NCBI RefSeq assembly: GCF_029227915.1
Contig: NC_079884.1
Coordinates: forward strand, 25,418,001 to 25,482,000
Length of the DNA stretch: 64,000 nucleotides
Direction of reading: 5' to 3'
Source of the DNA: Hydractinia symbiolongicarpus
Taxonomy: Eukaryota > Cnidaria > Hydrozoa > Anthoathecata > Hydractiniidae
A program made the translations under genes and the position numbers. Under the pieces are notes generated by a model. That model searched no databases and was not told the DNA's origin. It saw nothing but the letters and a program-made list of their open reading frames with translations. Positions 1 to 9,500 of the stretch are shown piece after piece; position 1 is the stretch's first letter; every line of letters begins with the position of its first letter.

Positions 1-68
1 AATACTTAAAAATAAAAACATTTTGTAAGTCCTAGATTCCACAACAACAAAACATATATTCTTTTTAG

Positions 69-214
69 AATATACGACTTGGGTGCATTACTATGAAATT
101 CTGGGAAAAGGATGTAGAGTTGTTTTACCGCCATGCATTGTGGAAAAAATTCTTGAAAGTTTCCCAGAAAAAGATGGAAAATATACAGGATTCAAAGCTT
201 TTATAGAATTGTAA
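69..214 (+). CDS. Terminal exon of a P2X7 cytosolic-tail-like protein (partial)
   Basis: A splice acceptor (run of T then AG at 67-68) is followed by 47 in-frame codons (phase 2) and a TAA at 212-214. The peptide has an aromatic W-V-H segment, then LPPCIVEKI, then a stretch ending GKYTGFK. This resembles the end of the cysteine-rich intracellular tail of vertebrate P2X7 receptors, where PSCCRWRIRKEFP is followed by GQYSGFK. In cnidarians this domain often occurs in proteins without a P2X channel, so channel function should not be assumed. Upstream exons lie outside the window. It could be a complete last exon or a stray exon copy, since it lies opposite the RPS5 gene. The family resemblance is from memory and moderately strong. 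Confidence 0.6.
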
Positions 215-376
215 AATCTGTAATTTTAGTTTACGTATACACTTTTTTTATAAAAAAATGAGGCTGCACGAGTGAAAAAATAGGAACACTTCAGGCTGAA
301 GCCAAATTTCCTTGTTCTTTTAAAAAAAGTGTATAACAAACAAATCAAATCTACTTAGAAAATCGTTTTATTTTTT

Positions 377-553
377 TCAAGTATACTCAATTTTTCTGGA
401 CGATCTGTTATACGCAATATTTCTTAGAGTGTCAAATCTGCCTTCTATATTTTCTACTTTCTTGTAGGAGTTTTGTCCATCTAGTTTTCGTTGCACTACC
501 TCCATAAGCAACTTTTCAATATCTTTCATTGCTTTAACAGGGTTCCCACTCAT
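377..553 (-). CDS. Small open frame, 58 codons, unknown
   Basis: An ATG-initiated frame reads MSGNPVKAMKDIEKLLMEV, continues with a charged, amphipathic helix-like segment and ends with TGA. Composition (many K, E, L, V at heptad-like spacing) would allow a short coiled coil. The start codon lies at the border of a dispersed repeat whose other copy is near 11.26-11.52 kb, and the shared part includes the bases around the ATG. No splice sites or promoter could be assigned. It may be a chance frame, or an exon of a gene that I cannot complete. Confidence 0.25.
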   Translation of the reverse strand: MSGNPVKAMKDIEKLLMEVVQRKLDGQNSYKKVENIEGRFDTLRNIAYNRSSRKIEYT

Positions 554-786
554 TCTTCAAAACAAAATTTGAGAAGAATTGAGGGACTTTTGAGAAGCTT
601 TTGTTAACAAACCTGAGGAGATTTGGGGAGAAAAACTTGCACTTGTAGAAATTAAAAAACACACAGACTTGCGTCTCATTATTTTCTTACAAAAAATAAT
701 TAAGAAACTTTGCTTTAAATACAAACACAACAAAAAAAAGACGTTTTGAATGTGAGGAGATTCGAGGAGTTACGAGAAGGCGAGGA
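540..786 (-). repeat. Dispersed repeat, copy 1 (inverse of 11.26-11.52 kb)
   Basis: The reverse complement of this stretch follows the same order of landmarks as 11258-11518: a CTTCTC/CTCCTCAAATCTC start, a GTAAGAAAATAATGAGA core, a GTGCAAGTTTTTCTCC segment, GTTAACAAAAGTCC and a GAGTGGGAACC end. Identity is imperfect with small gaps. I see no coding capacity and no clear terminal inverted repeats, so the element class is unknown. Confidence 0.6.
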
Positions 787-1411
787 AGGAAGCCAATGTG
801 CAAAAATATCCCTGAGTGTTTCCTTGAGGTAATGACTAATTTATTTTGAATCTGATTCCCATTTTCTTCATCTTCTTAACAAAAACATCAGAAACATTTA
901 TTTTCAGAAACCTAATCAACGTTTTGAATCTCTTACTTTGAAATAAGCTTTTTCTTCAGTGGAACCTATGCATAATTAATTAGATATTGTGAGATATTGA
1001 GATTGGTTGGAAACCACAAGCTAAAGGGATTAAGCCTACTGAACTCTTTAGGGTACAAAGAGGATTTACCTAAGGGAAAAATTGTTTGCAAAAGAAAGAA
1101 TTTAGCTTCAATAATATTCAACAAGTTCTTAAACATAACTCCACATTCATTTAATCACTTGAAATAACATAAATCTGCAAATGAGTAATAGATTGATTGG
1201 TGAAAATTTCAATCATTTATGGGTTTGAGTATGAATTCTGTTGCCATAACAGTTCCTTCTAAATCACTATTATAACATTATGGGATGACACTGAAGTGTG
1301 AAACCATAACAACAAAGACTCAAGTTCAAAGTTAAGTCACATTGAAGTAGTTTCTTAGGAATTATAATTAAAACAATTTAATGGTGAAACCCTCCCCTTA
1401 AATTCTTAGTC

Positions 1412-1485
1412 TTGCATCAGTCCTATCGATCTGATTATCACATACTTATAAGTATCACAAATTTTGTGTGTACATCATATGCAAA
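1412..1485 (-). ncRNA. C/D-box snoRNA, copy 1, intronic in RPS5
   Basis: Read on the minus strand, a terminal stem TTGCAT/ATGCAA encloses a C-like box (ATGATGT) near the 5' end and a D box (CTGA) near the 3' end. The bases just before the D box, GATCGATAGGA, are complementary over ten positions to the strongly conserved large-subunit rRNA stretch CCUAUCGAUC. This points to 2'-O-methylation guidance of 28S rRNA. An internal ATACTT/AAGTAT hairpin separates the boxes. The RNA has the same orientation as its host RPS5, as expected for an intron-processed snoRNA. The target is inferred from recalled rRNA sequence. Confidence 0.75.
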
Positions 1486-1710
1486 ACAAGAGGAAATGCT
1501 GAATTAAAAAACCTTCGTTTTATCAAATTCCTCAAGGACTGCTTCAATATGACTTAAGCTTTGTGATTATATTTTTTTATTGCATTTTTAACTTTACATA
1601 AATGGCATAACTTATCCCTTTGGAAAAAGTGCAGTCAGAAATTTAACAAAGCAGTCAAGACCTTGGTAGGCAAACACAGAGTTGTAAAAATCTTAGCATA
1701 ATTACATGTT

Positions 1711-1788
1711 TTGCATCAGTCCTATCGATCTGATTATCATGCACCTATACATAAAGGTATCACAGGTTTGTGTGTACATCATATGCAA
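1711..1788 (-). ncRNA. C/D-box snoRNA, copy 2, intronic in RPS5
   Basis: This is a second copy with the same terminal stem, C-like box, D box and GATCGATAGGA guide. The internal hairpin has changed to an ACCT/AGGT pairing with a longer loop, so the stem is kept although the bases differ from copy 1. It lies about 300 bases upstream (in transcript sense) of copy 1 within the same apparent intron. This is normally disfavoured for exonucleolytic snoRNA release, unless exons between the copies have been missed. Confidence 0.75.
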
Positions 1789-1901
1789 AACATATAGTAT
1801 ATACCTATCAATAAAGAATTTTCTCAAATATTGTTAAAATATTGGTAGGACAACTAAGATTTGATATCCTGTTAAAAAAACCTATATTATGTTTAAAATA
1901 C

Positions 1902-1973
1902 TGCATCAGTCCTATCGATCGGATTATCAAATACCTTTTTGGTATCACTAAGAATATAAATACATCACTTGCA
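1902..1973 (-). ncRNA. C/D-box snoRNA, copy 3, intronic in RPS5
   Basis: This is the most divergent copy. On the minus strand it has a TGCA-containing terminal stem, a C-like box GTGATGT, an internal ATACC/GGTAT hairpin, the guide GATCGATAGGA and the D box CTGA. It is the copy closest to RPS5 exon 3, ending about 75 bases below the splice donor at 2041-2046. The conserved guide and boxes with a compensated hairpin argue for a functional RNA rather than drifted duplicate sequence. Confidence 0.7.
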
Positions 1974-2046
1974 GCTTTAGGTGCATTAAAACATTTTAAA
2001 TGCTAACATTTCATTAAAATTATTACATTAAAAAAAACACACATAC

Positions 2047-2537
2047 CTCACCAGTTAGGAGATGCATAATTTCAAAGGCATGTCTAACGATTCTAACAGC
2101 CAACAATTTTTTGCCGTTGTTGCGACCGTGCATCATCAAAGAGTTGGTTAGTCTCTCAACGATAGGACATTGAGCCTTCCTGAAACGCTTCACAGCATAT
2201 CTAGCAGCAGTGTGGGGAAGATAGACAGCATGGTTGTCTTTAACAGCAATGTAATCCTAAGAGAAAATATTGAATTGTTAGCAGGCACGCCAAACATTTA
2301 TAATCTTTCCCAAAATATCTTCTTTATTTCATTCAAGCAGATTTTTAGGTGGTTGTTTTTCCAATGTAACCAGAATAAGAGTGGGCCCTTTTAATAAGAC
2401 ATCATACTTACGGTCAAACTAATATCAGCAATATCAATTGCACTTAGATCCCATTTGCCAAATAATTTAATATCTTGAAGTTCAATGCTTGTTGGCTCCT
2501 CAATCTCATCACCTGCTTCTCCCCAAGTTTCTTCCAT
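2047..2537 (-). CDS. RPS5: 40S ribosomal protein S5 (uS7), N-terminal exons
   Basis: This encodes the uS7 protein of the small ribosomal subunit, which sits at the head near the mRNA exit channel and E site. Coding exons are 2412-2537 (42 codons from the ATG) and 2047-2256 (70 codons), joined in phase 0 by a 155-base intron. The protein includes [19 protein letters not shown], then [19 protein letters not shown] and [19 protein letters not shown], essentially the animal RPS5 sequence up to LLTGE. Animal RPS5 is about 200 residues, so the last ~90 residues are missing here. The donor at 2041-2046 opens an intron that holds three snoRNAs and runs at least to the window edge without a recognisable next exon. 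Confidence 0.95.
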
Positions 2538-2545
2538 GTTTTAAC

Positions 2546-4535
2546 CTAAACAACAGATTAATAATTTATAATTAGATTTAAAAATTTGGTTATGACAACT
2601 GATCTGTTGTAGATGGAAACCTTGTCACATTTAACAAGGAGAGAATGGAAATCTGGACATTTGTGATTTTAGTTGTTCAAGCAATATATGATAGTTAAGC
2701 ATCATTTCCTAAAAAAATTTGGATGATTGCCTTTCACTAAGTAATTATATTTATCCATTTTTATATTTTAAGCAATCCTTACCCTCCTTTTCCTCCTAGA
2801 ACCTTGTACAAGAACAGATTGAAAAGCTGGGCATGCATAGAAGATTTTATACTGAAAACAAGGCTTCTTGCCAACATAAGATGGTAAATGGGATGTCTAG
2901 CAACTACCCTGGGAAAATGAAACTGGTGAATTTTATTTTTTTTATTGTGAGATTTTATTGCTTAAAGAAATTTATTGCACCAATTCAAAAAAAAATAATA
3001 ATTGGCAAGTATGTGACTTATACAGTAGATTTATGTTACACAGTGGTAAGTACAGTTTTAGTCTGAGTTGTGACACTATCAAAAATGTATGTTTGCATCC
3101 TCTGATCAACCCATTTACAGTATAAAAACCCAGCTTTTTATACTGTAAAAGTGCCCTAAGGCTTTTTCTGCCAATAGACAGTCCATCATTTCATCTAAGC
3201 ATAAAAAAGCCCTGGGAACAGAATTTAGTGACCCTGATTTGTTTTTATTCTTGTTTTCTACGAAAGTTTCCCACCAAAAACAAGAGAGTTAGCATTTCTG
3301 ACCACAATAGCAAAGCTGAACTGTAGTCAGACATGCTGACTTGTTCCAAAACGGCCAAAAAGCCATTCAGGCAATTTTGGTGTTTTTTAAACTATCAACC
3401 TGGGCCTGCATGCTTTGCTACAACCAACATTTTTTTGGTTAGAGTAAAGCATTAATGCTTTATCTTAGAACCTACAGGAAATTACTGTTGTTAGAAAAAC
3501 ACAGACTTTATATCAACATTACTTTGTTTATCAAAACATGAATTTCATGGGCCAAACATGCTTTTCCTAATGACAGGAGTGTTTGTTAACAGCAGGACAT
3601 TGAGCCTTTTAAACCAAGAGTCCATTACATAATTTTTGCGGAAAAAAATAAATGCAGATATACTGTGATTGTATGACAAAGAAACTTTTTTTAATTTTTT
3701 TTTTGATGTAGAGTTTTCAAAAAAGTCATCATACTGTCAGTTCCAAGTTAACACTATCAAATTTTAAAAGAGGAAACATAAAACGTTTAAGGAAAAATAA
3801 GTGGCATATTTGGATTTATCAACAAAAAATCTATAGGATATGTAATTTTAAATACCATAGGATTAATAGAACAGGACTATTGTAATTTAAAGTTTTTAAT
3901 TTTTAAACCCTTATATTTAACTGCAGTTAAACATTTCACTGCAGTTGATTTGTAGGGTAATTTCTTCATAAAACATTACAGTTACTACTAATAGAGGCCC
4001 TGTATGTGTAGTGAAACTTCTGGCGAGTTCACGAGTTTTCAGATAAAAGGATTGGCCTTACATATACAGGCGTTTTCAGGAGTCCAGAACTGTTTCATAA
4101 ATTCCAGCGTGACGTTATTTATTTGAATTTATTTAAAGTCCTATCAAATGCCTTTGTGTAATGAAATAGACTAAAAATAACTTTGCTTCACATACAAAGC
4201 TTACTGCTGGAAATGTAAACAACAGTATTCATCTATAGCTAGCTGCTATTTCAAACAATCTTGCTTTTCATTCACTGAAAAATACAGACATAATTCTGTA
4301 CTGTCGATAGTAAATTTTGAATTAACTAGCTACTCAGCCTGTAAAATCCTTTCCACTTAAAATCAGACGTTTTATTATACTTACTAACTAGCTAAGAATA
4401 AAAATACTGTTTTAGCTACACATCGATTTCAAGACGTTATTGCATACAAATACAAAGTTTGCGTGACTTAAAAGCTACGTTTTGCTGCTACTGATCTATT
4501 TAATTAGAACTCTAAATAAGATAACATTAACTTAC
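2546..4535 (-). other. First intron of RPS5
   Basis: The acceptor (ctaaac on the plus strand, beginning at 2546) and the donor (cttac at 4531-4535) bound a 2 kb intron between the leader exon and the ATG exon. I see AT-rich sequence, no clear further snoRNA and no coding exon. Confidence 0.6.
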
Positions 4536-4578
4536 CTTCCTTTGCCAAAGGTACTGCCACAACGAGTAAAAAAGAAAG
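4536..4578 (-). promoter_or_regulatory. RPS5: RPS5 non-coding leader exon with 5'TOP start
   Basis: On the minus strand a C followed by a pyrimidine run (CTTTCTTTTTTACTCG) leads a 43-base exon ending GGAAG before a GTAAGT donor. A 5' terminal oligopyrimidine tract is the mark of ribosomal-protein mRNAs and puts their translation under growth-dependent (TOR/LARP1) control. Transcription would begin near 4578. Joining to the ATG exon gives GGAAG-GTTAAAACATGG, with a stop just before the RPS5 ATG. The signal-peptide-like frame running through this exon is therefore not coding. Confidence 0.7.
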
Positions 4579-4816
4579 AACCACCGAGTACATGTGTGGT
4601 AGTACAGGGCCGTCGAGCCGCGTGCGATAGCAAAGTCCTGGAAACAAGTTAGAGTTTTGATTTACTTATTTTTTTAAAATACGGCGGGAGAAAAGGAAAG
4701 GATAGACGGAAGCTTGAAGAAGAAAAACTAGCTGTTGCTAGCTGACTAGTCCTTCAATTTGCATGTTATATTATCATATTTGTATAAAATATACCATATC
4801 GCTGAAATTAAAATAT

Positions 4817-5174
4817 GATAGATAGATAGATAGATGTGCATATTTTACATGGCTAGCCTTACAAATATCGAGGGATATACCCTGTCTATTATTTCCAGGA
4901 GGGGCCATGGCGTAGATTGAGAGTCCTAGAGTATTTAATGCTCATTTTGAGCTACGCAGACCCAATTAGAGCCCGCGCTCTACTAGACAACTCCCGGCAA
5001 CATCCAACAGCCCACACAGTGTGCCATCTTCCCAATTTCCCTCACATGGCTTGGGTTAACCCGGGGCTATGGTAACATTCACTCGCCCATGTTGAATCGC
5101 CGTCAAGAGGAATCGAACCCCGGTCTCCCGCACAGAGTACGAGAGCTATAACCACTAATCTACAGCGCCACAAC
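4817..5174 (-). repeat. tRNA-derived SINE, copy 1
   Basis: Read on the minus strand, the element starts with a tRNA-like head: an A-box-like TAGATTAGTGGTTAT and a B box GGGTTCGATTCC. A unique body follows (CATGGGCGAGTGAATGTTACC, AGCATTAAATAC, CCATGGCCCCTCC, GTATATCCCTCG). The 3' end is a (TCTA)n tail, seen as GATAGATA on the plus strand. Related copies lie near 45.3 kb and 47.2 kb, and this one is the most complete. The internal Pol III promoter and short repeated tail are typical of SINEs mobilised by a partner LINE. Confidence 0.8.
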
Positions 5175-5179
5175 TAATG

Positions 5180-6583
5180 CGGTACGAATTACTAAAAAAT
5201 GAGAGAGGATGGTGAAGGCTAAAATTCTGCATCTGGGTAACATGCCTAAAATATAATATTTTGATTGTTTTTAACAAAGATGAACAACATTTGAATTCAG
5301 CACAAAATTTTATGAGAACATGCAATTTTTTTAAGTTTATACTCTGTATATATAACTGACTCTATTAGTAGCCGAAAACTTGATGTTTTTGAAGAAATAT
5401 TGAAATAACCCTGCAAAACAACTGCAATAAAAATTTTGGACTGCAGTTGAATATTACATGGTCAAACTTCAAATTATAATAGCTAGCTAAGTCCTTTTCT
5501 AATAATCATATGGTATTCAGAATTTCATATATTTTATAATTTTTGCTAATAGATCCAAATATGCCACTTGTTTTTCTCAAAAGTTTTTATTTGCTCTTTT
5601 AAAATTTGATGATGTTAACCTGGATCTGTTCTGGTCCAGATTGCGAACCCGGTCTGTTTATAAACAGGATGGCTGGGTATGTATGGATGACCAGATTATG
5701 TTTTTTTGGCCTGATTATGTCGTGGTGACCAAATTATGAACCCTGATGCAATGGCTGGCCAGTCCTGAGTATGTACTTTCTGCCTTGTTTGTAAACAGGG
5801 AAAGCTGCCGTACACAATTCGGGCAGCGTTCATAATTGGGACTTTTCGGACTTAAAATGAATTCAAATGAATCAGAGGGCATCAATCTACACTCTTTAAA
5901 AGTTTTAAAACTCAAACATTGTTTCCGTAAAAAGAAACCACAGGAAAAGACCTCTTTTCACCAAATCCTCGCAAATGCCAGAGCCAAAAAGCTTACCGTT
6001 GAAAACTAAACAAGTAACGTCACGCTGAAATTCATCTATAACTATAGCTAACTGTATGGAATGTTTATTTTCTCCCCCCCCCAAAAAAAAAACAAAAAAA
6101 AAACAAAAGAAAACAGACCTAATTAACAGAATTAATCGTGAAATTTAACTAGCTAGCTAACTACAAACCTGGAAATAGTATTTTTGCTAGGAGACCCATA
6201 ATTTTTCTCACCCCTGGAAAACAAATTGGAATAATAGTTGTTTGGGATAAAACATTCACAAAAGTACACTTGGTTCTTTTTTTATATAATTTTGCAAAAT
6301 GGTCCAAATAAAGTTGTGCTCTTTTTTACTCTAATGTGACTATTAATTTACAAGAATCTTAAATAATACCTAGCAGGTATTTATTTTTGCAAACCTAGCC
6401 AAAATTTGTAAAAAGCACAAAAATATAAATACCCTTGATTAGGTCAATTTTTTGCAACAATTAAATGAGGAAACAACATTTTATATTTCTTGCTTTCTTT
6501 CAGTTTAACTATAAATTGTTATGTTGCATCTGCTTTAATATGCTGCAAATCAATGGCAACGCGCTTAAACTGTTAAATAAAAA
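5180..6583. other. Intergenic DNA between RPS5/SINE and RAD51AP1
   Basis: This is AT-rich DNA. Around 5620-5760 there are scattered CCAGATTATG/CTGGCC words. At 6076-6110 there is a C-run followed by A-rich tracts. I could not support a gene here. Confidence 0.4.
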
Positions 6584-9500
6584 ATGAGTCGTAGGTAATG
6601 TTTTCTTTCTTAATATATTGCATCCTTTCTGAGAAACACCCTGGGAGTTAATTTTCTTTTCAGGAACTGGTCATATAGCTCAAAGTTGTTCTGAAAAAGG
6701 CAGAGGGACTTGTACAGTAAAAATGCTCCTCTTAAACTTCAAGGAAAGTAAATTAAAGTTATTATTTCCAGGTGACTAGTCAATAAACTTCTGAGTCGGT
6801 CGACTCATATTTGTTGATTGTAAAGCTATTTCTGTTATTATAATTTCTGAAAAATCTGTTTTTCTGTATATATTGTATTGACAGAACAGCAGCATTTAAA
6901 TTAAATTGACAATTCAGTATCAATAATTGTACACCTTTAGGAACTTGAAAAGGGTGGATTACAGCAAATTTTCTACAAGTTGCAAGTCCGATAGCGAAGG
7001 TAATAGTAATCTAATAAAAGTTAGTGCCACATATCTGCAAAAGCTGAATAAAAACTATATACTTGTAAAATCATTATCATTGTATTCATAGAATTATACT
7101 AGACTGAATTCTGATTTCTCTCTTTATATGCTTTAATATATAGTAAATTCTTTTTTTTTCTTTTTTTTGATAATACAATTAGCCTACCTATACGTGGATA
7201 AATTTTTGCGAGTATTTAATTTGGCGAATGACCAAAATGGAATATTTGGCGAGGATTTAATTTTGCGAATACAAAAAAATATTTATTTTGGCAGGGACTT
7301 ATTTTAGCGAATGACACAAAGAAATAAATTTTATTTACAAAACTTGTTATGAATATAAAAAAAGTTTTCTTTTTTGGGGAAAAACGTTTTTTTTTCCTGA
7401 TTACAAAAAAAACATTTTTTTTTAACATCTGGTGAGGATTTAATTTGGCGAACAGTCAGTTATCAAAATTTTGACAGATACTTAATTTGACGAAATTCGC
7501 CAAGTTCGCCAAATTCAATCCTCAGCAAATTTTATCCACTTAAGGCAAATTTCAAATTTTGCATTTATCTCTCTCAGATGATTTTCAAGATTCTCCTCCT
7601 TCTGTTACTAAAAAAGTGAAGACAATAAAAGACAAGAATATACAAAATAAGAAAACAGTTGTGAAAAAGAATCAGTCAAATTATGCTTCAAACAGAACGT
7701 CTCGGTAAGATTTTTCATGTTTTTTTCTTTTACCTTTTACTTTATATATTCTGCAAAAGCTCTAATGTTCTATAATAAAATTTTAATTATGTTAGCAAGA
7801 AACAACAATACTTCTAGAACCGTTCAACAAAATAATATTGGAAAAGGATCCCTTTTTTCATCTATATTGCAAGGATTTTGTTTGTTTGTTTATTACCCAA
7901 TTCCTTTCTAATTCATGTCTTTGATATTTAGCACTTCAAATGTAGAGGCTTTATTTGAGCAAGATGTGTTAACAGCAATTGAAGTATCTCGAAGCAATAG
8001 TTTAAATACCAAAAAGAAGAAAGATATTATTAGTATATCTGATAGTGAAGAGGAAGTTGTTAATTTATTAAAAAAGAAAAGAAAAAGTGTCCCGCTTGAA
8101 GGTATAAGATTGGTAATGTTTACCAATTTGTTGATTCTATTTACATCATATCAGGTGTATTAAGAAGGAATTTCATAAATCCCACTTCTCCGTTTTATTT
8201 TTAGATAGCTCTGAAGAGGAATCGTCCAGTTCCTGTCGTCTTGCTGATACTGTATTAATTATAAGACATGATGATAAGAAGTCAGACACCCTAGAGAGTA
8301 ATATAAAAGAAGGTATATATAAAAGAGCGTTTGATAATATGGTCAAAATGTCAGGAAAATTTTGTACCATCAAAAAATGTCAGGAATTTTAAGGAAGATT
8401 AAATTTTAGATTTTTTTTTTAAAGAATTAGTATTATTTTTGAGCTAATCTATCAATATTTTGCTATGCTGCATGATTATGATACTTTTATGACTCATATT
8501 TATCTATTAGGCACCTTTATAACACAGTTTTAGGGCCCATACCTTTCAGAGCCTTAGATATTGGCTATTACTCGAAACTACCCCTAAAAAACTCTACAAA
8601 ATTCTTATAATCGGGTATATTAACTTTCGATAGGGTTATTGTTCGAACTTAAAACTTGCAATTCGGATTAGCGAGTTTGGCAATAATTTTCGCGGGAACT
8701 AATTTTCACGAAAAACTCGTAATTAATCTTTCTTCCTATTCGTAAGGTATTACCCGGTCCTATTTAAGGGCGGTTAATTGTGGTAAAAATTTTCAAGATA
8801 ATTTAAAGTCAGAACGTAAACATGCAAAAATTCTCTCAGTTGCCATCTAATTGTACCCCCTTCTTAATGTGTAATGATTTTAAATAAACTTTGTGGGAGA
8901 TTTCAATAATGGATCTAGACAAGTAAAAGGTACGTGGAAACTAAAAAAATTACTAATTTGGTTATAAGCCTAACTTTTTGTTTCCGCTTGTTAAGTTTTC
9001 ATTTACCTTGATGGAATAAATTTTTGCGAGAATTAAATTTCACGAGTTTAGGACGTTTTGCGAAATGCTTTAATCTCCACAGTCACCTTTTACGATGTTC
9101 TCGTGAATTTTTGTCAATACCTTGTTTTTTGCAAAATTCAGGGATAATTAGTTTTGTTGGCTTAAATTCATCAATTTTCGACCTCATAAATATTTTGATT
9201 TTAAATATACAAGGAATTGCGAGTCATTTTTTTTCAATGGGCTTCCCTTAAATCTTAGTGATTGGCCATTCGCAAAAAATATGTCCTCGCGAAATTTATA
9301 TCGAGACTATATTAATCGAATCGAACTTTGCAATTTTAAAAAATTGCAAAGTTCGATTCGCGAAATCGGGACAATTAATTTTCGCGAAGATTCTATTTCA
9401 TTTAGGTATATTGAATAATTATACACATTTTTCAGCATATGTGCTTTATATCGTTGTAGAATCAAATGGGTCACCGCTAAAAATGGAAAAGAAAGTATCA

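Larger units (their letters stand above)
215..1410. other. Non-coding stretch downstream of RPS5 exon 3
   Basis: I see no further RPS5 exons here on the minus strand, although about 90 codons of that protein are still missing. The stretch holds one small open frame (377-553, minus) and one copy of a dispersed repeat (about 540-786). The rest is AT-rich sequence that fits a long intron or intergenic DNA. Confidence 0.5.

Noticed and set aside
4536-4592. Secreted protein starting MYSVVLSFLLVV
   Set aside because: The exon fits an RPS5 5'TOP leader. After splicing, the frame meets TAA at once.
8173-8373. Minus-strand frame opposite RAD51AP1 exon 5
   Set aside because: It is antisense to a supported exon. 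The low-complexity DSSEEESSSS codons on the sense strand create the open frame on the other strand.
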